Below, piece by piece: positions 23,303-31,407 of a stretch of DNA of 37,597 bases. The stretch comes from Variovorax paradoxus (GTDB taxonomy: Bacteria > Pseudomonadota > Gammaproteobacteria > Burkholderiales > Burkholderiaceae_C). How positions within the stretch are numbered: the first letter of the stretch is position 1; each line of letters starts with the position of its first letter. The translations under genes and the position numbers were made by a program. The DNA lies in assembly GCF_018614955.1 (NCBI RefSeq), contig NZ_JAGGNV010000052.1:1-37597 (forward strand), given 5' to 3'. The notes beneath the pieces were generated by a model. The model was not told the DNA's origin. It did not search any database and saw only the letters and a list, made by a program, of their open reading frames with translations.

Positions 23303-23797
23303 ATGAGCAACCGCATCGGCGACAACTTGGTTCACTTCGGAGGCAACGAGCCTCTGGTCCGGGCCCTCGACGAAGCGGGCGTGAGATTCATGGTCATCGG
23401 CGGCCTTGCAATGGCTTGGCACTGCCCCGAGCGGGATGCGGACGACATGGACCTACTGCTCGACCCCACTCCTGAGAACTCGCCGAAAGTCGCCAAGGCC
23501 CTCACCAGCCTCGGGCTTAGCGACGTCCAGGAGACCGCCTTCGCTCTGTTGGGGCTGCAGGCTCCGCTGAAGAACGCCAGGTTCTACGCCGAGTTGCTGA
23601 CCCCCAAGGAGGGAGGCATGACCTACGCCGAGGTCGAGGCTGATGCTGCGGATGCACGGCTCTTCCATATCCCGGTGTCCCTTGCCTCCGTCGCAGCCCT
23701 CAGGCGCATGAAGTCGCACGCTGTCGAGTCCACAGCCGGCATAGAGCGGCAGAAGCACCTCGACGACGTCAAGCGTCTTGAGGGCGTGGCCCAGTAG
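23303..23797 (+). CDS. Nucleotidyltransferase-fold protein (AbiEii/DUF6036-like)
   Basis: The 164-residue protein has the minimal nucleotidyltransferase core: FMVIGGLAMAWHCPERDADD followed by MDLLLD (residues ~29-54), i.e. the G-G-x-A and D-x-D-L pattern. A C-terminal helix follows, SLASVAALRRMKSHAVES, with RQKHLDDVKRLE, a layout typical of AbiEii-toxin and DUF6036 proteins in which the tail selects substrate or partner. It starts 42 bp after the zinc-ribbon gene and may share its transcript. No obvious antitoxin partner lies next to it, so a toxin role is not claimed. The start ATG has only a weak Shine-Dalgarno sequence. Confidence 0.75.
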   Translation: MSNRIGDNLVHFGGNEPLVRALDEAGVRFMVIGGLAMAWHCPERDADDMDLLLDPTPENSPKVAKALTSLGLSDVQETAFALLGLQAPLKNARFYAELLTPKEGGMTYAEVEADAADARLFHIPVSLASVAALRRMKSHAVESTAGIERQKHLDDVKRLEGVAQ

Positions 23798-23922
23798 GGC
23801 TGTAGGACTGCTCGTCCCCGGCCTGAGGCCGCTCAGCTACGGCAGAATGCGGCCACAAGCCGCCCTTCGCGTGCTCCCCCAATTTCAACGCTCATTCGGC
23901 GAAAGACGAGAGGACGCTCAGG

Positions 23923-24576
23923 ATGACCATCACTATCACCGCCTTTGAACGGTCGCCCGATGGCGGCAAGGGTCTTGCGCGCGACACGCGCGTGCGCTGG
24001 GCGCTGGAGGAAGCCGGCCTGCCCTACGAGGTGCGCCTAGTGTCCTTCCGCGCGATGAAAGAGGCCGCGCATCTGGCACTGAATCCCTTCGGCCAGATCC
24101 CCACTTACGAGGAAGGCGACCTCGCGCTGTTTGAGACCGGCGCCATCGTGCTGCACATCGCCGAGCGCCACACGGGCCTGTTCCCCGCCAATGCCAACGC
24201 GAGGGCGCGCGCCATCGCGTGGATGTTCGCAGCGCTCAATACGGTCGAGCTTCCCATCCTCGAACTCGTCACCGTCAAGCTCGTAGAGGCCGACAGACCC
24301 TGGAAGGCCGAGCGCCTGCCCCTCGTCGAGGACCGTGTGCGCGCCCGACTGAACCAGCTGGCCGCCCGCTTGGGTGACGGTGACTGGCTGGACAGCGGCT
24401 TCAGTGCGGGCGACCTGCTGATGGTTTCGGTCCTGCTGCGGCTCCGACCATCCGGCTTACTGAATGAGTTTCCCCGCTTGGCCGCCTATGTCGCTCGTGG
24501 CGAAGCGCGGCCGGCCTACCGGCGGGCGTTCGCCGCGCAGCTGGCGATCAACGCTGCCCCCTTGCCGGCGGGCTGA
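23923..24576 (+). CDS. Glutathione S-transferase family protein
   Basis: The 217-residue protein has an N-terminal thioredoxin-like domain (ITAFERSPDGGKGLARDTRV, VRWALEEAGLPYEVRLV, LNPFGQIPTYEEGDLALFET with the cis-Pro and the E-T/S glutathione contact, AIVLHIAERH) and a C-terminal helical domain (WLDSGFSAGDLLMVSVL). The D in SAGDLLM is the usual N-capping Asp. A Ser/Arg in the first helix (SPDGGKGLARDTRVR) stands where the catalytic residue is expected. The ATG is preceded by GAGAGGA. Monocistronic; substrate unknown. Confidence 0.88.
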   Translation: MTITITAFERSPDGGKGLARDTRVRWALEEAGLPYEVRLVSFRAMKEAAHLALNPFGQIPTYEEGDLALFETGAIVLHIAERHTGLFPANANARARAIAWMFAALNTVELPILELVTVKLVEADRPWKAERLPLVEDRVRARLNQLAARLGDGDWLDSGFSAGDLLMVSVLLRLRPSGLLNEFPRLAAYVARGEARPAYRRAFAAQLAINAAPLPAG

Positions 24577-24723
24577 CCTAGAAGGCAGACTGCGGCCAAG
24601 ACCAGGCATTCGCCTCAACACATCGAGCGTCCGCTTCGAGCTAGTTGCGGACTACCGCCACAAGGCCGTCAGTGGCACCACGCTGTTGCCTTAAAGTCTT
24701 GCACCAGTGCTTTAACCAAGTTT

Positions 24724-25635
24724 GTGGAGTTCATCCTGGATCTGCGCGATCTCCAGTACTTTGAAGTTATTGCCGAGCTCGAGCACATGGGGCGCGCGGC
24801 CGAACGGCTGCACCGGACGCAACCCGCGTTGACAAGCTGCGTACGGCGGCTGGAAGAGGCGTGCGGCGCTCTGCTCTTCGAGAAAACAGGACGCGGCATC
24901 CGGCTGACCAGTGCGGGGAAGGCGCTTCTCAAGTGGGCCCAGCGCACACGCTTCGACGTGGAAAGCGCGCGCCGCGAAATCGGCGACATCGGTAGGGGCC
25001 TGACAGGGAACATCAAGATCGGCATCGTGCCGACCGCGGCGCAGTTCCTTTTGCCACCGGCCGCGCGCGACCTGATGCGCGAAGCACCGGGCGTCACCTT
25101 GCGCACCACCGTTGCGCTGGTCGACATCCTGAAGCCGCTGCTGCGCGCCGGTGATATCGATCTGGTGGTCGGCACCGAGGGCTCCACCGAACCGGGCTTT
25201 GCTTCTCAGTACCTTGCCGAGGACGTGATCGTGGTCGCCGCCACCGACACGCACGCGATCTTCGACAAGCCGAAGCCGGCGCTGAAGGACCTGGCGGGCT
25301 ATCGATGGGTGCTTCAGCCCCCTGGCGCACCGACGCGGGACTGGCTCGACCAGACCTTTGATCGCCATCGGCTTCCCCGGCCCGTGGTGCAGGTCGAGAG
25401 CACGATGCTGCTGATGCTGCCGACGCTGATCGGTGAGACCGGCCTGCTGAGCTTCATCTCGCGTCTTCATCTGCAGGCCGGGCGTTCCGGCGCGGCGCTG
25501 CGCGAGGTGAAGTTGCCGGCCACGACGATGCGCCGCCGCATGGTCGTGACCTATCGCGACAGCGGCTACATCTCCCCGGCAGCACAACGGCTGATCCATC
25601 TGTTGGCGAAATACGCCGACTCGCCGCCGAGCTAA
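24724..25635 (+). CDS. LysR-family regulator of the downstream catabolic cluster
   Basis: The 303-residue protein (GTG start) has the HTH DLRDLQYFEVIAELEHMGRA, AERLHRTQPALTSCVRRLEE, GALLFEKTGRGIRLTSAGK in residues ~6-70 and a periplasmic-binding-like effector domain (GNIKIGIVPTAAQFLLPPAA, LVVGTEGSTEPGF, WVLQPPGAPTRDWLDQTF). No clear Shine-Dalgarno sequence precedes the GTG, so the true start could be a few codons downstream. It is co-directional with the binding protein gene 129 bp downstream, and that gap contains an AT-rich imperfect inverted repeat. A role controlling the 25.8-34.3 kb genes is inferred from position. Confidence 0.9.
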   Translation: MEFILDLRDLQYFEVIAELEHMGRAAERLHRTQPALTSCVRRLEEACGALLFEKTGRGIRLTSAGKALLKWAQRTRFDVESARREIGDIGRGLTGNIKIGIVPTAAQFLLPPAARDLMREAPGVTLRTTVALVDILKPLLRAGDIDLVVGTEGSTEPGFASQYLAEDVIVVAATDTHAIFDKPKPALKDLAGYRWVLQPPGAPTRDWLDQTFDRHRLPRPVVQVESTMLLMLPTLIGETGLLSFISRLHLQAGRSGAALREVKLPATTMRRRMVVTYRDSGYISPAAQRLIHLLAKYADSPPS

Positions 25636-25642
25636 TACCCCA

Positions 25643-25681
25643 AGTCGAATCTATCGATCTTCAAAAAGTATCGATTGGACT
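25643..25681. promoter_or_regulatory. AT-rich imperfect inverted repeat upstream of the Bug cluster
   Basis: AGTCGAATC-TATCGAT on the left and ATCGATTGGACT on the right are near-complementary around a CTTCAAAAAGT centre. This sits in an unusually AT-rich patch between the LysR stop and the first Bug gene. It could be the regulator's site or a weak hairpin separating the two genes. No T-run follows. Confidence 0.4.
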
Positions 25682-25764
25682 GAATAGGCCCAGCGGCGAA
25701 TACTTGCCTCCACTGAACGCACCGCCCGCAATCGAGCAGGGTGGGCTCAACAGGAGACAAGTAC

Positions 25765-26775
25765 ATGCAACATTGCGCCCTCACCGTCGCGGCTTCGCGC
25801 CGCCTCATCGGCATCGCCGCCACCACGCTCGTTGCCGGTGCGACGCTCATGGCCCATGCACCGGCGTCCGCACAGGCCTATCCATCGCGCCCGATCAAGC
25901 TGATCGTTCCCTTCCCCGCCGGCGGTGGCACCGACCTGATTGCGCGCGAGGTGGCCAACAAGGTGGCCGTCGCCAACGGCTGGTCGATCGTCATCGACAA
26001 CAAGCCCGGCTCCGGCGGCAACCTGGGAGTGGATGCCGCGGCCAAGGCACCCGCCGACGGCTACACACTAGTGCTGGGCCAGACGAGCAACCTAGCGATC
26101 AACCCCACGCTCTACGCCAAGCTGCCTTACAACCCTGAGAAGGACCTGACTCCGATTGTCGAGGTTGCAAGTGCACCGCTCGTCCTCGTGGTGGCTTCGG
26201 ACTCGCCATACAAGACGTTCGCCGATGTAGTGGCCGCTGCCAAGGCCAAGCCTGAGTCGCTGAACTACGCCAGTTCTGGCAGCGGAACGGTGGCACACCT
26301 CGCGACCGAGTTGTTCCAAAAGACGGCAGCAGTCAAGTTCACGCACGTTCCGTACAAGGGCGCTGCGCAAGGTTCGACCGACCTGGTTGGCGGCCAAATC
26401 CAGATGTACATGTCGTCGGTACCTACGCTGATCGGCTACGTCAAGAATGGGAAGATGCGCGCCATCGCCGTGACCTCGCCCATGCGCACTGCGGACCTAC
26501 CGTCGGTGCCCACCATTGCGGAATCCGGCTTCAAGGGTTTCGAAGCGGTCACCTGGTTCGGCGTTGCCGGGCCGGCTGGCTTGCCGAAGGACGTAGTCGC
26601 CAAGCTGAACGGTGCGTTCAACAAGGCGCTACAGGATCCGGAAGTCAAGAGGAAGCTAGCCAGCCAGGGTGCCGATACGCTCGGTGGTACTCCTGAGCAG
26701 TTCGCCAAGCTGATCCACGAGGACATCGGCCGCTGGGGCCAGATCGTCAAAGAGTCCGGCGCCAAGGTCGACTGA
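25765..26775 (+). CDS. Tripartite tricarboxylate transporter binding protein (Bug family), copy 1
   Basis: A periplasmic TctC/Bug-type solute receptor of 336 residues. The signal peptide ends at ASAQA (~32). It then shows the family words YPSRPIKLIVPFPAGGGTDL, VIDNKPGSGGNLG, APADGYTLVLG, NYASSGSGTVAHLATELFQ, HVPYKGAAQGSTDLVGGQIQ and MRTADLPSVPTIAESGF. Bug proteins bind carboxylic acids through two loops in domain 1; no aspartate/glutamate specificity can be read. The ATG at 25765 has AGGAG 9 bp upstream. First structural gene of the cluster. Confidence 0.93.
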   Translation: MQHCALTVAASRRLIGIAATTLVAGATLMAHAPASAQAYPSRPIKLIVPFPAGGGTDLIAREVANKVAVANGWSIVIDNKPGSGGNLGVDAAAKAPADGYTLVLGQTSNLAINPTLYAKLPYNPEKDLTPIVEVASAPLVLVVASDSPYKTFADVVAAAKAKPESLNYASSGSGTVAHLATELFQKTAAVKFTHVPYKGAAQGSTDLVGGQIQMYMSSVPTLIGYVKNGKMRAIAVTSPMRTADLPSVPTIAESGFKGFEAVTWFGVAGPAGLPKDVVAKLNGAFNKALQDPEVKRKLASQGADTLGGTPEQFAKLIHEDIGRWGQIVKESGAKVD

Positions 26776-26802
26776 CGCATTCAGCAGCCAATCGAGCGCG
26801 CG

Positions 26803-27723
26803 ATGCAGACGTTGGACAAGGAGAAGGCGGTTGCGCCTTTCTCTGCGGGGAAGGGCCGCACGAACGTCGAGGTGCCGGCGGGCGCTTGCGATTGCCATGT
26901 GCATGTGTACGACGGCCGCTTTGCGCCCGTTCCAGGCGCGCGCCTCCTGCCGCCTGATGCGAGCGTCGCCGACTACCGGCAACTGCAGCAGCGCACCGGG
27001 ACCGACCGCGTGGTGTTCGTCACGCCATCGACCTACGGCAGCGACAACCGGCCGATGTGCGAGGCGCTTGTTGCCTACGGCGAGGGCGCGCGGGGAATCG
27101 CCGTTGTCGACGAGCAGATACGCGATACCGAACTGCAAGCGTTGCATGCCAAAGGCGTACGTGGCATCCGCCTCAATCTCTCGCTGGGCGTCACGAACTC
27201 AGCGCAGCAGCTCGACGTGTTGGCCGCGCGTGTCGCGCCCTACGGATGGCATCTGCAATTGCTGGCAGCTCCCGACACGCTCGCTGCCCTCGAAGCCCGC
27301 CTGCTTCAACTCCCGGTTTCAGTGGTCTTCGATCATATGGGCCGCATCGCACCATCACAGGCGCAACGGCATGCAGCGCACCGAATGATTCTTCGCCTGA
27401 TCGACTCAGGTCGCGCCTGGGTCAAGTTGTCGGGCGGCTACATCGTGAGCGAGGAAGGCCCGCCGGCCTACACCGACGTCGCGCTTCTGGCGCGGGGCTA
27501 CCTGCTGGCCGCACCCGAACGCGTGGTGTGGGGAAGTGACTGGCCCCATGCATCTGCCACTGCGGGTCACCAGCCCCTGCCCGATGGCGCGCTGCAAATG
27601 GACCTGCTCGCGCAATGGGCTGGCGATTCGACCGCCCTGCGGCGCGTGCTGGTCGACAACCCGGCCGCGCTCTACGACTACCCCAACCTGACTCTTGACA
27701 AGGACAGCCATGACCAAGCTTGA
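26803..27723 (+). CDS. COG3618 amidohydrolase (lactonase type), copy 1
   Basis: A TIM-barrel hydrolase of 306 residues, related to 2-pyrone-4,6-dicarboxylate lactonase and 4-sulfomuconolactone hydrolase. Seen: the metal motif ACDCHVHVYD (28-37), then FVTPSTYGSDNRPMCEAL, GVRGIRLNLSLGV, VVFDHMGRIAP, AWVKLSGGY and VVWGSDWPHASAT with the catalytic Asp. It ends with the usual DNPAALY. The product overlaps the next gene by 14 bp. The substrate is probably a lactone or an enol-lactone acid. A second copy lies at 32372-33259. Confidence 0.88.
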   Translation: MQTLDKEKAVAPFSAGKGRTNVEVPAGACDCHVHVYDGRFAPVPGARLLPPDASVADYRQLQQRTGTDRVVFVTPSTYGSDNRPMCEALVAYGEGARGIAVVDEQIRDTELQALHAKGVRGIRLNLSLGVTNSAQQLDVLAARVAPYGWHLQLLAAPDTLAALEARLLQLPVSVVFDHMGRIAPSQAQRHAAHRMILRLIDSGRAWVKLSGGYIVSEEGPPAYTDVALLARGYLLAAPERVVWGSDWPHASATAGHQPLPDGALQMDLLAQWAGDSTALRRVLVDNPAALYDYPNLTLDKDSHDQA

Positions 27724-28696
27724 CCGGCGCACTGCCCTGACGGTAGCCATCTCACTTCTGGGGCTTGCTGCCATGCCCGCCACGGCGCAGGTCGCCTGGC
27801 CGACCGGCAAACCCATCACCTGGGTCGTGCCCTACCCCCCGGGCGGCACCACCGACATTCTGGGCCGCGCCATCGCACTGCGGCTGGGCAACTCGCTCGG
27901 CGCCACGGTGATCGTCGACAACAAGGCTGGTGCCACCGGCACGATCGGCTCTGCGGCTGTCGCCAAGGCGGCGCCGGACGGCTACACCTTGCTCGGCACA
28001 TCGATTGGCCCTCAGGCCATCGTGCCGAGCCTCGTGCCGAAGATGCAGTACGACGCGGTCAAAGCATTCGAGCCGGTTGTGCTGATCGGCACGATTCCCC
28101 ATGTCCTCATCGTCGGCGCCACCCAGCCCTTTCGCACGGTGACCGAACTCGCCGCGGAGGCGAAGGCCCATCCGGAAGCGGTTTCGTTTGCCTCCGGCGG
28201 CAGAGGCACGATTCTTCAGATGCAGGGAGAACTGCTGCGCTTGCAAACCGGCACCCGAATGAACCATGTGCCCTACAAGGGCGATACCCCGGCCATCCAG
28301 GACGTGCTGGCCGGCCATGCGACCTTCATGTTTGCGCCTGTGGCTGCGGCGCTGCCGCACATCCAGAGCGGCCGCCTGCGCGCGCTGGCCGTGACCGCTG
28401 CGGTCCGCCTGAAATCCATGCCCGAGGTGCCCACGATGGGTCAGGCCGGCTTCAAGGATTTCGTGGTGGAGCAGTGGCAGGCAGCCTACGCGCCGGCCGG
28501 CACGCCTTCGGCCGTCGTGCAGCGGCTGAACCAGGAGATCGTGCGCATCCTCAAGGACGCCGAGGTCGTCGCCATGGCGGACAAGCTCGGCGTCACGCTG
28601 GTGGGCGGCACGCCGCAGCAACTGGCAGAAACCCAGAAAGCAGACCTTGCCAAGTGGGCCAAGGTCATCAAAGACGCCGACGTCAAGGCCGACTAA
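27710..28696 (+). CDS. Bug-family solute-binding protein, copy 2
   Basis: A TctC-type receptor of 328 residues. Signal peptide with an Arg-containing start (MTKLDRRTALTVAISLLGLA, cleavage after ATA-Q). Family words: ITWVVPYPPGGTTDILGRAI, VIVDNKAGATGTIG, APDGYTLLGTSIG, HVPYKGDTPAIQDVLAGHA, MPEVPTMGQAGF. The ATG at 27710 lies within the end of the upstream hydrolase gene and is preceded by AAGGAC, which indicates translational coupling. Separately diverged from copies 1, 3 and 4, so not a recent duplicate. Confidence 0.92.
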   Translation: MTKLDRRTALTVAISLLGLAAMPATAQVAWPTGKPITWVVPYPPGGTTDILGRAIALRLGNSLGATVIVDNKAGATGTIGSAAVAKAAPDGYTLLGTSIGPQAIVPSLVPKMQYDAVKAFEPVVLIGTIPHVLIVGATQPFRTVTELAAEAKAHPEAVSFASGGRGTILQMQGELLRLQTGTRMNHVPYKGDTPAIQDVLAGHATFMFAPVAAALPHIQSGRLRALAVTAAVRLKSMPEVPTMGQAGFKDFVVEQWQAAYAPAGTPSAVVQRLNQEIVRILKDAEVVAMADKLGVTLVGGTPQQLAETQKADLAKWAKVIKDADVKAD

Positions 28697-28732
28697 CCCA
28701 CTTCCCTTTCCTCTTACATCCGAAAGAATCGC

Positions 28733-29422
28733 ATGCCTTCCAATCTTCCCGACATCATTCGCGACTTCGAACGCGTGCCTGCGCACATCGTGGCGCAGGC
28801 CGCTGAATTGCAGCCGGCCATCCTGGCCGATGTGGCCGGCCGTCGCGGCGCCATGGATGGCCGCATCAAAGCGCTGCGTCCGCGCATGAAGCTCGCCGGC
28901 ACTGCTCTGACCGTCGAAGTGCGGCCGGGTGACAACCTGATGATTCACGCCGCCATTGCAATGGCCAAGCCAGGCGACGTTCTCGTCATCGACGGCAAGG
29001 GTGACCAGACCTCGGCGCTGATGGGCACCATCATGATGACGGCCTGCAAGCAACTGGGCATAGCCGGCGTGGTGATGGATGGTGCCTGTCGCGACAGCAT
29101 CGAGATCGACGAGATGGACTACCCGGTGTTCAGCGTCGGCACCAACCCGAACGGTCCTACCAAGAACATCGGCGGCCGCATCGGCCATCCGGTTTCGATC
29201 GGCGGTGTGACCGTGCACGCCGGCGACTTCGTGATCGCCGATGGCGACGGCGTCGTGGTGGTCGAGCGCGAGAAGATCGAAGGGCTGCTGCCGCTCGCGG
29301 CCAAGAAGGTGAAGGACGAAGCCGCGCGCGTCGCGGCGATCAAGACTGGAGATACCGCTGCGAAATGGCTAAACGCTGCTCTGCGGACAGCCGGTGTGCT
29401 CAAGGAAGGTGAGACGCTATGA
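28733..29422 (+). CDS. RraA-like aldolase/decarboxylase (HMG/CHA aldolase type)
   Basis: The 229-residue protein resembles the class II 4-hydroxy-4-methyl-2-oxoglutarate / 4-carboxy-4-hydroxy-2-oxoadipate aldolases (LigK, RraA-like). Seen: LAGTALTVEVRPGDNLMIHA, AKPGDVLVIDGKG, the substrate/metal motif VVMDGACRDSIEID with R120 and D121, PVFSVGTNPNGP, VHAGDFVIADGDGVVVVERE. These enzymes cleave 4-hydroxy-2-oxo-diacids to pyruvate plus a 2-oxoacid or oxaloacetate. Its stop overlaps the next start (ATGA). In the cluster it would follow lactone opening by the COG3618 hydrolase. Confidence 0.87.
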   Translation: MPSNLPDIIRDFERVPAHIVAQAAELQPAILADVAGRRGAMDGRIKALRPRMKLAGTALTVEVRPGDNLMIHAAIAMAKPGDVLVIDGKGDQTSALMGTIMMTACKQLGIAGVVMDGACRDSIEIDEMDYPVFSVGTNPNGPTKNIGGRIGHPVSIGGVTVHAGDFVIADGDGVVVVEREKIEGLLPLAAKKVKDEAARVAAIKTGDTAAKWLNAALRTAGVLKEGETL

Positions 29423-30345
29423 GCACGATCCTCGTCACCGGCGCTGACCTCGCGCCACAGGCGCTCGCGCTGCTAGAGGGTCACGAGGTCATCTATGCCG
29501 GCAAGACGCCGAACGAGGACGACCTGGTGGCACTGTGCCGTGCGCATGATCCGGTGGCCATCATCGTGCGCTACGGGAAAGTCGGCAGCGCCGTGATGGA
29601 CGCGGCGCCGTCGCTGCGCGTGATCTCCAAGCACGGCAGCGGCACCGATACCATCGACAAGGTGGCGGCGCAGGCCCGCGGCATCGACGTGGTTGCGGCA
29701 GCCGGCGCCAATGCCGCGGCAGTGGCCGAGCAGGCACTGGCCCTCCTGCTGGCGTGCGCCAAGTCGGTGGTGGCGCTGAATGCGCGCATGCACGCCGGTC
29801 ATTGGGACAAAGCCACGCACAAGAGCCTCGAGCTCGGTGGCCGCACCATCGGTCTGGTCGGCTTGGGCGCGATCGGTATGCGCTTTGCGCGCATGGTCGA
29901 TGCCCTCGGCATGCGCGTGATCGGGTTCGATCCGTTTGCGAAAGACTTGCCACCGTACGTGGAATGCGTCGACTTGCCGACGATCTGGCGCGAGTCCGAT
30001 GCGATCTCGCTGCACTGCCCTCTGACAGAAGACAACCGCGGCCTGCTCAACGCCACCACGCTGGCCCAGTGCAAGCGCGGCGTCGTCCTGGTCAACACGG
30101 CGCGCGGCGGGTTGATCGACGAGGCCGCGCTGCTGAGCGCAGTACGTTCGGGTCAGGTTGCAATGGCCGGTCTCGACAGCTTCGCGGTAGAGCCGATGAC
30201 TGCCGGCCATCCGTTCCAGGGTGAAAAGAACTTCGTACTGAGTCCCCACATTGGTGGCGTGACCAGCGATGCCTACGTGAACATGGGCGTCGGCGCCGCC
30301 AAGAATGTGTTGCAGGTGCTTGCACGCCAGCCGGCCACGATCTGA
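29419..30345 (+). CDS. D-isomer-specific 2-hydroxyacid dehydrogenase
   Basis: The 308-residue NAD-dependent enzyme has the Rossmann loop IGLVGLGAIGMRFARMVDAL (144-163), the catalytic triad as R229 (VNTARGGLID), E258 (FAVEPM) and H277 (SPHIGG), and the DP acidic end of the cofactor site at 171-172 (GFDPF). The N-terminal part, KHGSGTDTIDKVAAQARGID, fits the SerA/GyaR group. It oxidises or reduces a D-2-hydroxy acid. ATGA overlap with the aldolase gene shows coupling. It could convert a hydroxy acid formed in the same route; the true substrate is not evident. Confidence 0.9.
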   Translation: MSTILVTGADLAPQALALLEGHEVIYAGKTPNEDDLVALCRAHDPVAIIVRYGKVGSAVMDAAPSLRVISKHGSGTDTIDKVAAQARGIDVVAAAGANAAAVAEQALALLLACAKSVVALNARMHAGHWDKATHKSLELGGRTIGLVGLGAIGMRFARMVDALGMRVIGFDPFAKDLPPYVECVDLPTIWRESDAISLHCPLTEDNRGLLNATTLAQCKRGVVLVNTARGGLIDEAALLSAVRSGQVAMAGLDSFAVEPMTAGHPFQGEKNFVLSPHIGGVTSDAYVNMGVGAAKNVLQVLARQPATI

Positions 30346-30379
30346 TGGCCCAGTGATGCAGAACAAGAAGGAGACATCC

Positions 30380-31357
30380 ATGAAACGGTACCTTGCCATC
30401 GCATCGCTGATGGGAGCGATTGGTCTGTTCGTCGCGCTGCCCGCCCAGGCGCAATCGACCTGGCCAGCCAAGCCAGTGCGCATCCTCGTCGGTTTCTCGG
30501 CGGGTGGGCCGACCGATGTCGTCGCGCGTGCGTTCGCCGACTATGCCTCTCGCACGCTGGGCCAGCCTTTCGTGGTGGACAACAAGCCCGGTGCCAATAC
30601 CATCCTGGCGGCTGAGGCGGTGGCGTCTGCGCCAGCGGACGGGTACACGCTGCTGCTCGGTGCAACCAACCACACGATGATTCCCGCGCTCTACAGCCAG
30701 CGGGTGAAATTCGACGCTGTGCGTTCTTTTGCGCCGGTGTGCTCGCTGGCCGTCAGCCCGACGGTGCTGGTCGTCGGCCCATCGATGCCAGTCAAGACGC
30801 TTGGAGACTTCCTGAAGGAGGTCAAGGCCGCCCCCGGCAAGCGCACGTACGGCACGCCAGGCAGCGGCAGTTCCGGCCATTTTGCAAGTGAGCAGTTCAC
30901 CCGGCTGACCGGAACCTCGATGAATCACATCCCCTACAAGGGCGCGGCCCAAGCCACGACCGACATGATCGGGGGGCAGGTGGACAGCTCTTTCGCCACG
31001 CTGGGCTCGGTGCTACATCAGGTGCAGGCAGGCAAGCTGAACGCGCTGGCCGTCGCCGCGCCCAAACGTTCGGCGCTGCTGCCGAACGTGCCGTCTTTCG
31101 AGGAGGCCGGCGTGAAAGGGTATTCCGCCGATGCGTGGTATGGCCTGCTCGCGCCCGCGAACACGCCGGCAACGACCTTGGCGGTGCTGCGTCGGGTTGC
31201 GACCGAGTTCGCCCAGTCTCCTGCCACGGCAGAGAAGTTCAGGCTCCTGGGTATGGAGGCACAGAGCACCTGTGCTGAAGCCTTCGGCGCGCAACTCACG
31301 CGCGAGGTGAAGGCTTACGGCGACCTCGCCCGTGCGCTTGACCTCAAACCCGAATGA
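30380..31357 (+). CDS. Bug-family solute-binding protein, copy 3
   Basis: A TctC-type receptor of 325 residues with signal peptide MKRYLAIASLMGAIGLFVAL, cleavage near AQAQ. Family words VRILVGFSAGGPTDVVARAF, VVDNKPGANTILA, APADGYTLLLGATN, HIPYKGAAQATTDMIGGQVD and LLPNVPSFEEAGV. The ATG at 30380 has AAGGAG 6 bp upstream. It follows the dehydrogenase by 34 bp. Confidence 0.92.
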   Translation: MKRYLAIASLMGAIGLFVALPAQAQSTWPAKPVRILVGFSAGGPTDVVARAFADYASRTLGQPFVVDNKPGANTILAAEAVASAPADGYTLLLGATNHTMIPALYSQRVKFDAVRSFAPVCSLAVSPTVLVVGPSMPVKTLGDFLKEVKAAPGKRTYGTPGSGSSGHFASEQFTRLTGTSMNHIPYKGAAQATTDMIGGQVDSSFATLGSVLHQVQAGKLNALAVAAPKRSALLPNVPSFEEAGVKGYSADAWYGLLAPANTPATTLAVLRRVATEFAQSPATAEKFRLLGMEAQSTCAEAFGAQLTREVKAYGDLARALDLKPE

Positions 31358-31407
31358 GCGCTCGCCCCTCGCCAGATTCCCGTCCGACATTCTTCGAGAA
31401 CCAACCC

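Noticed and set aside
27752..29218. 488-codon minus-strand frame opposite Bug copy 2 and the aldolase
   Set aside because: His/Gly/Arg-rich shadow of two recognised genes; no Shine-Dalgarno sequence or domain.
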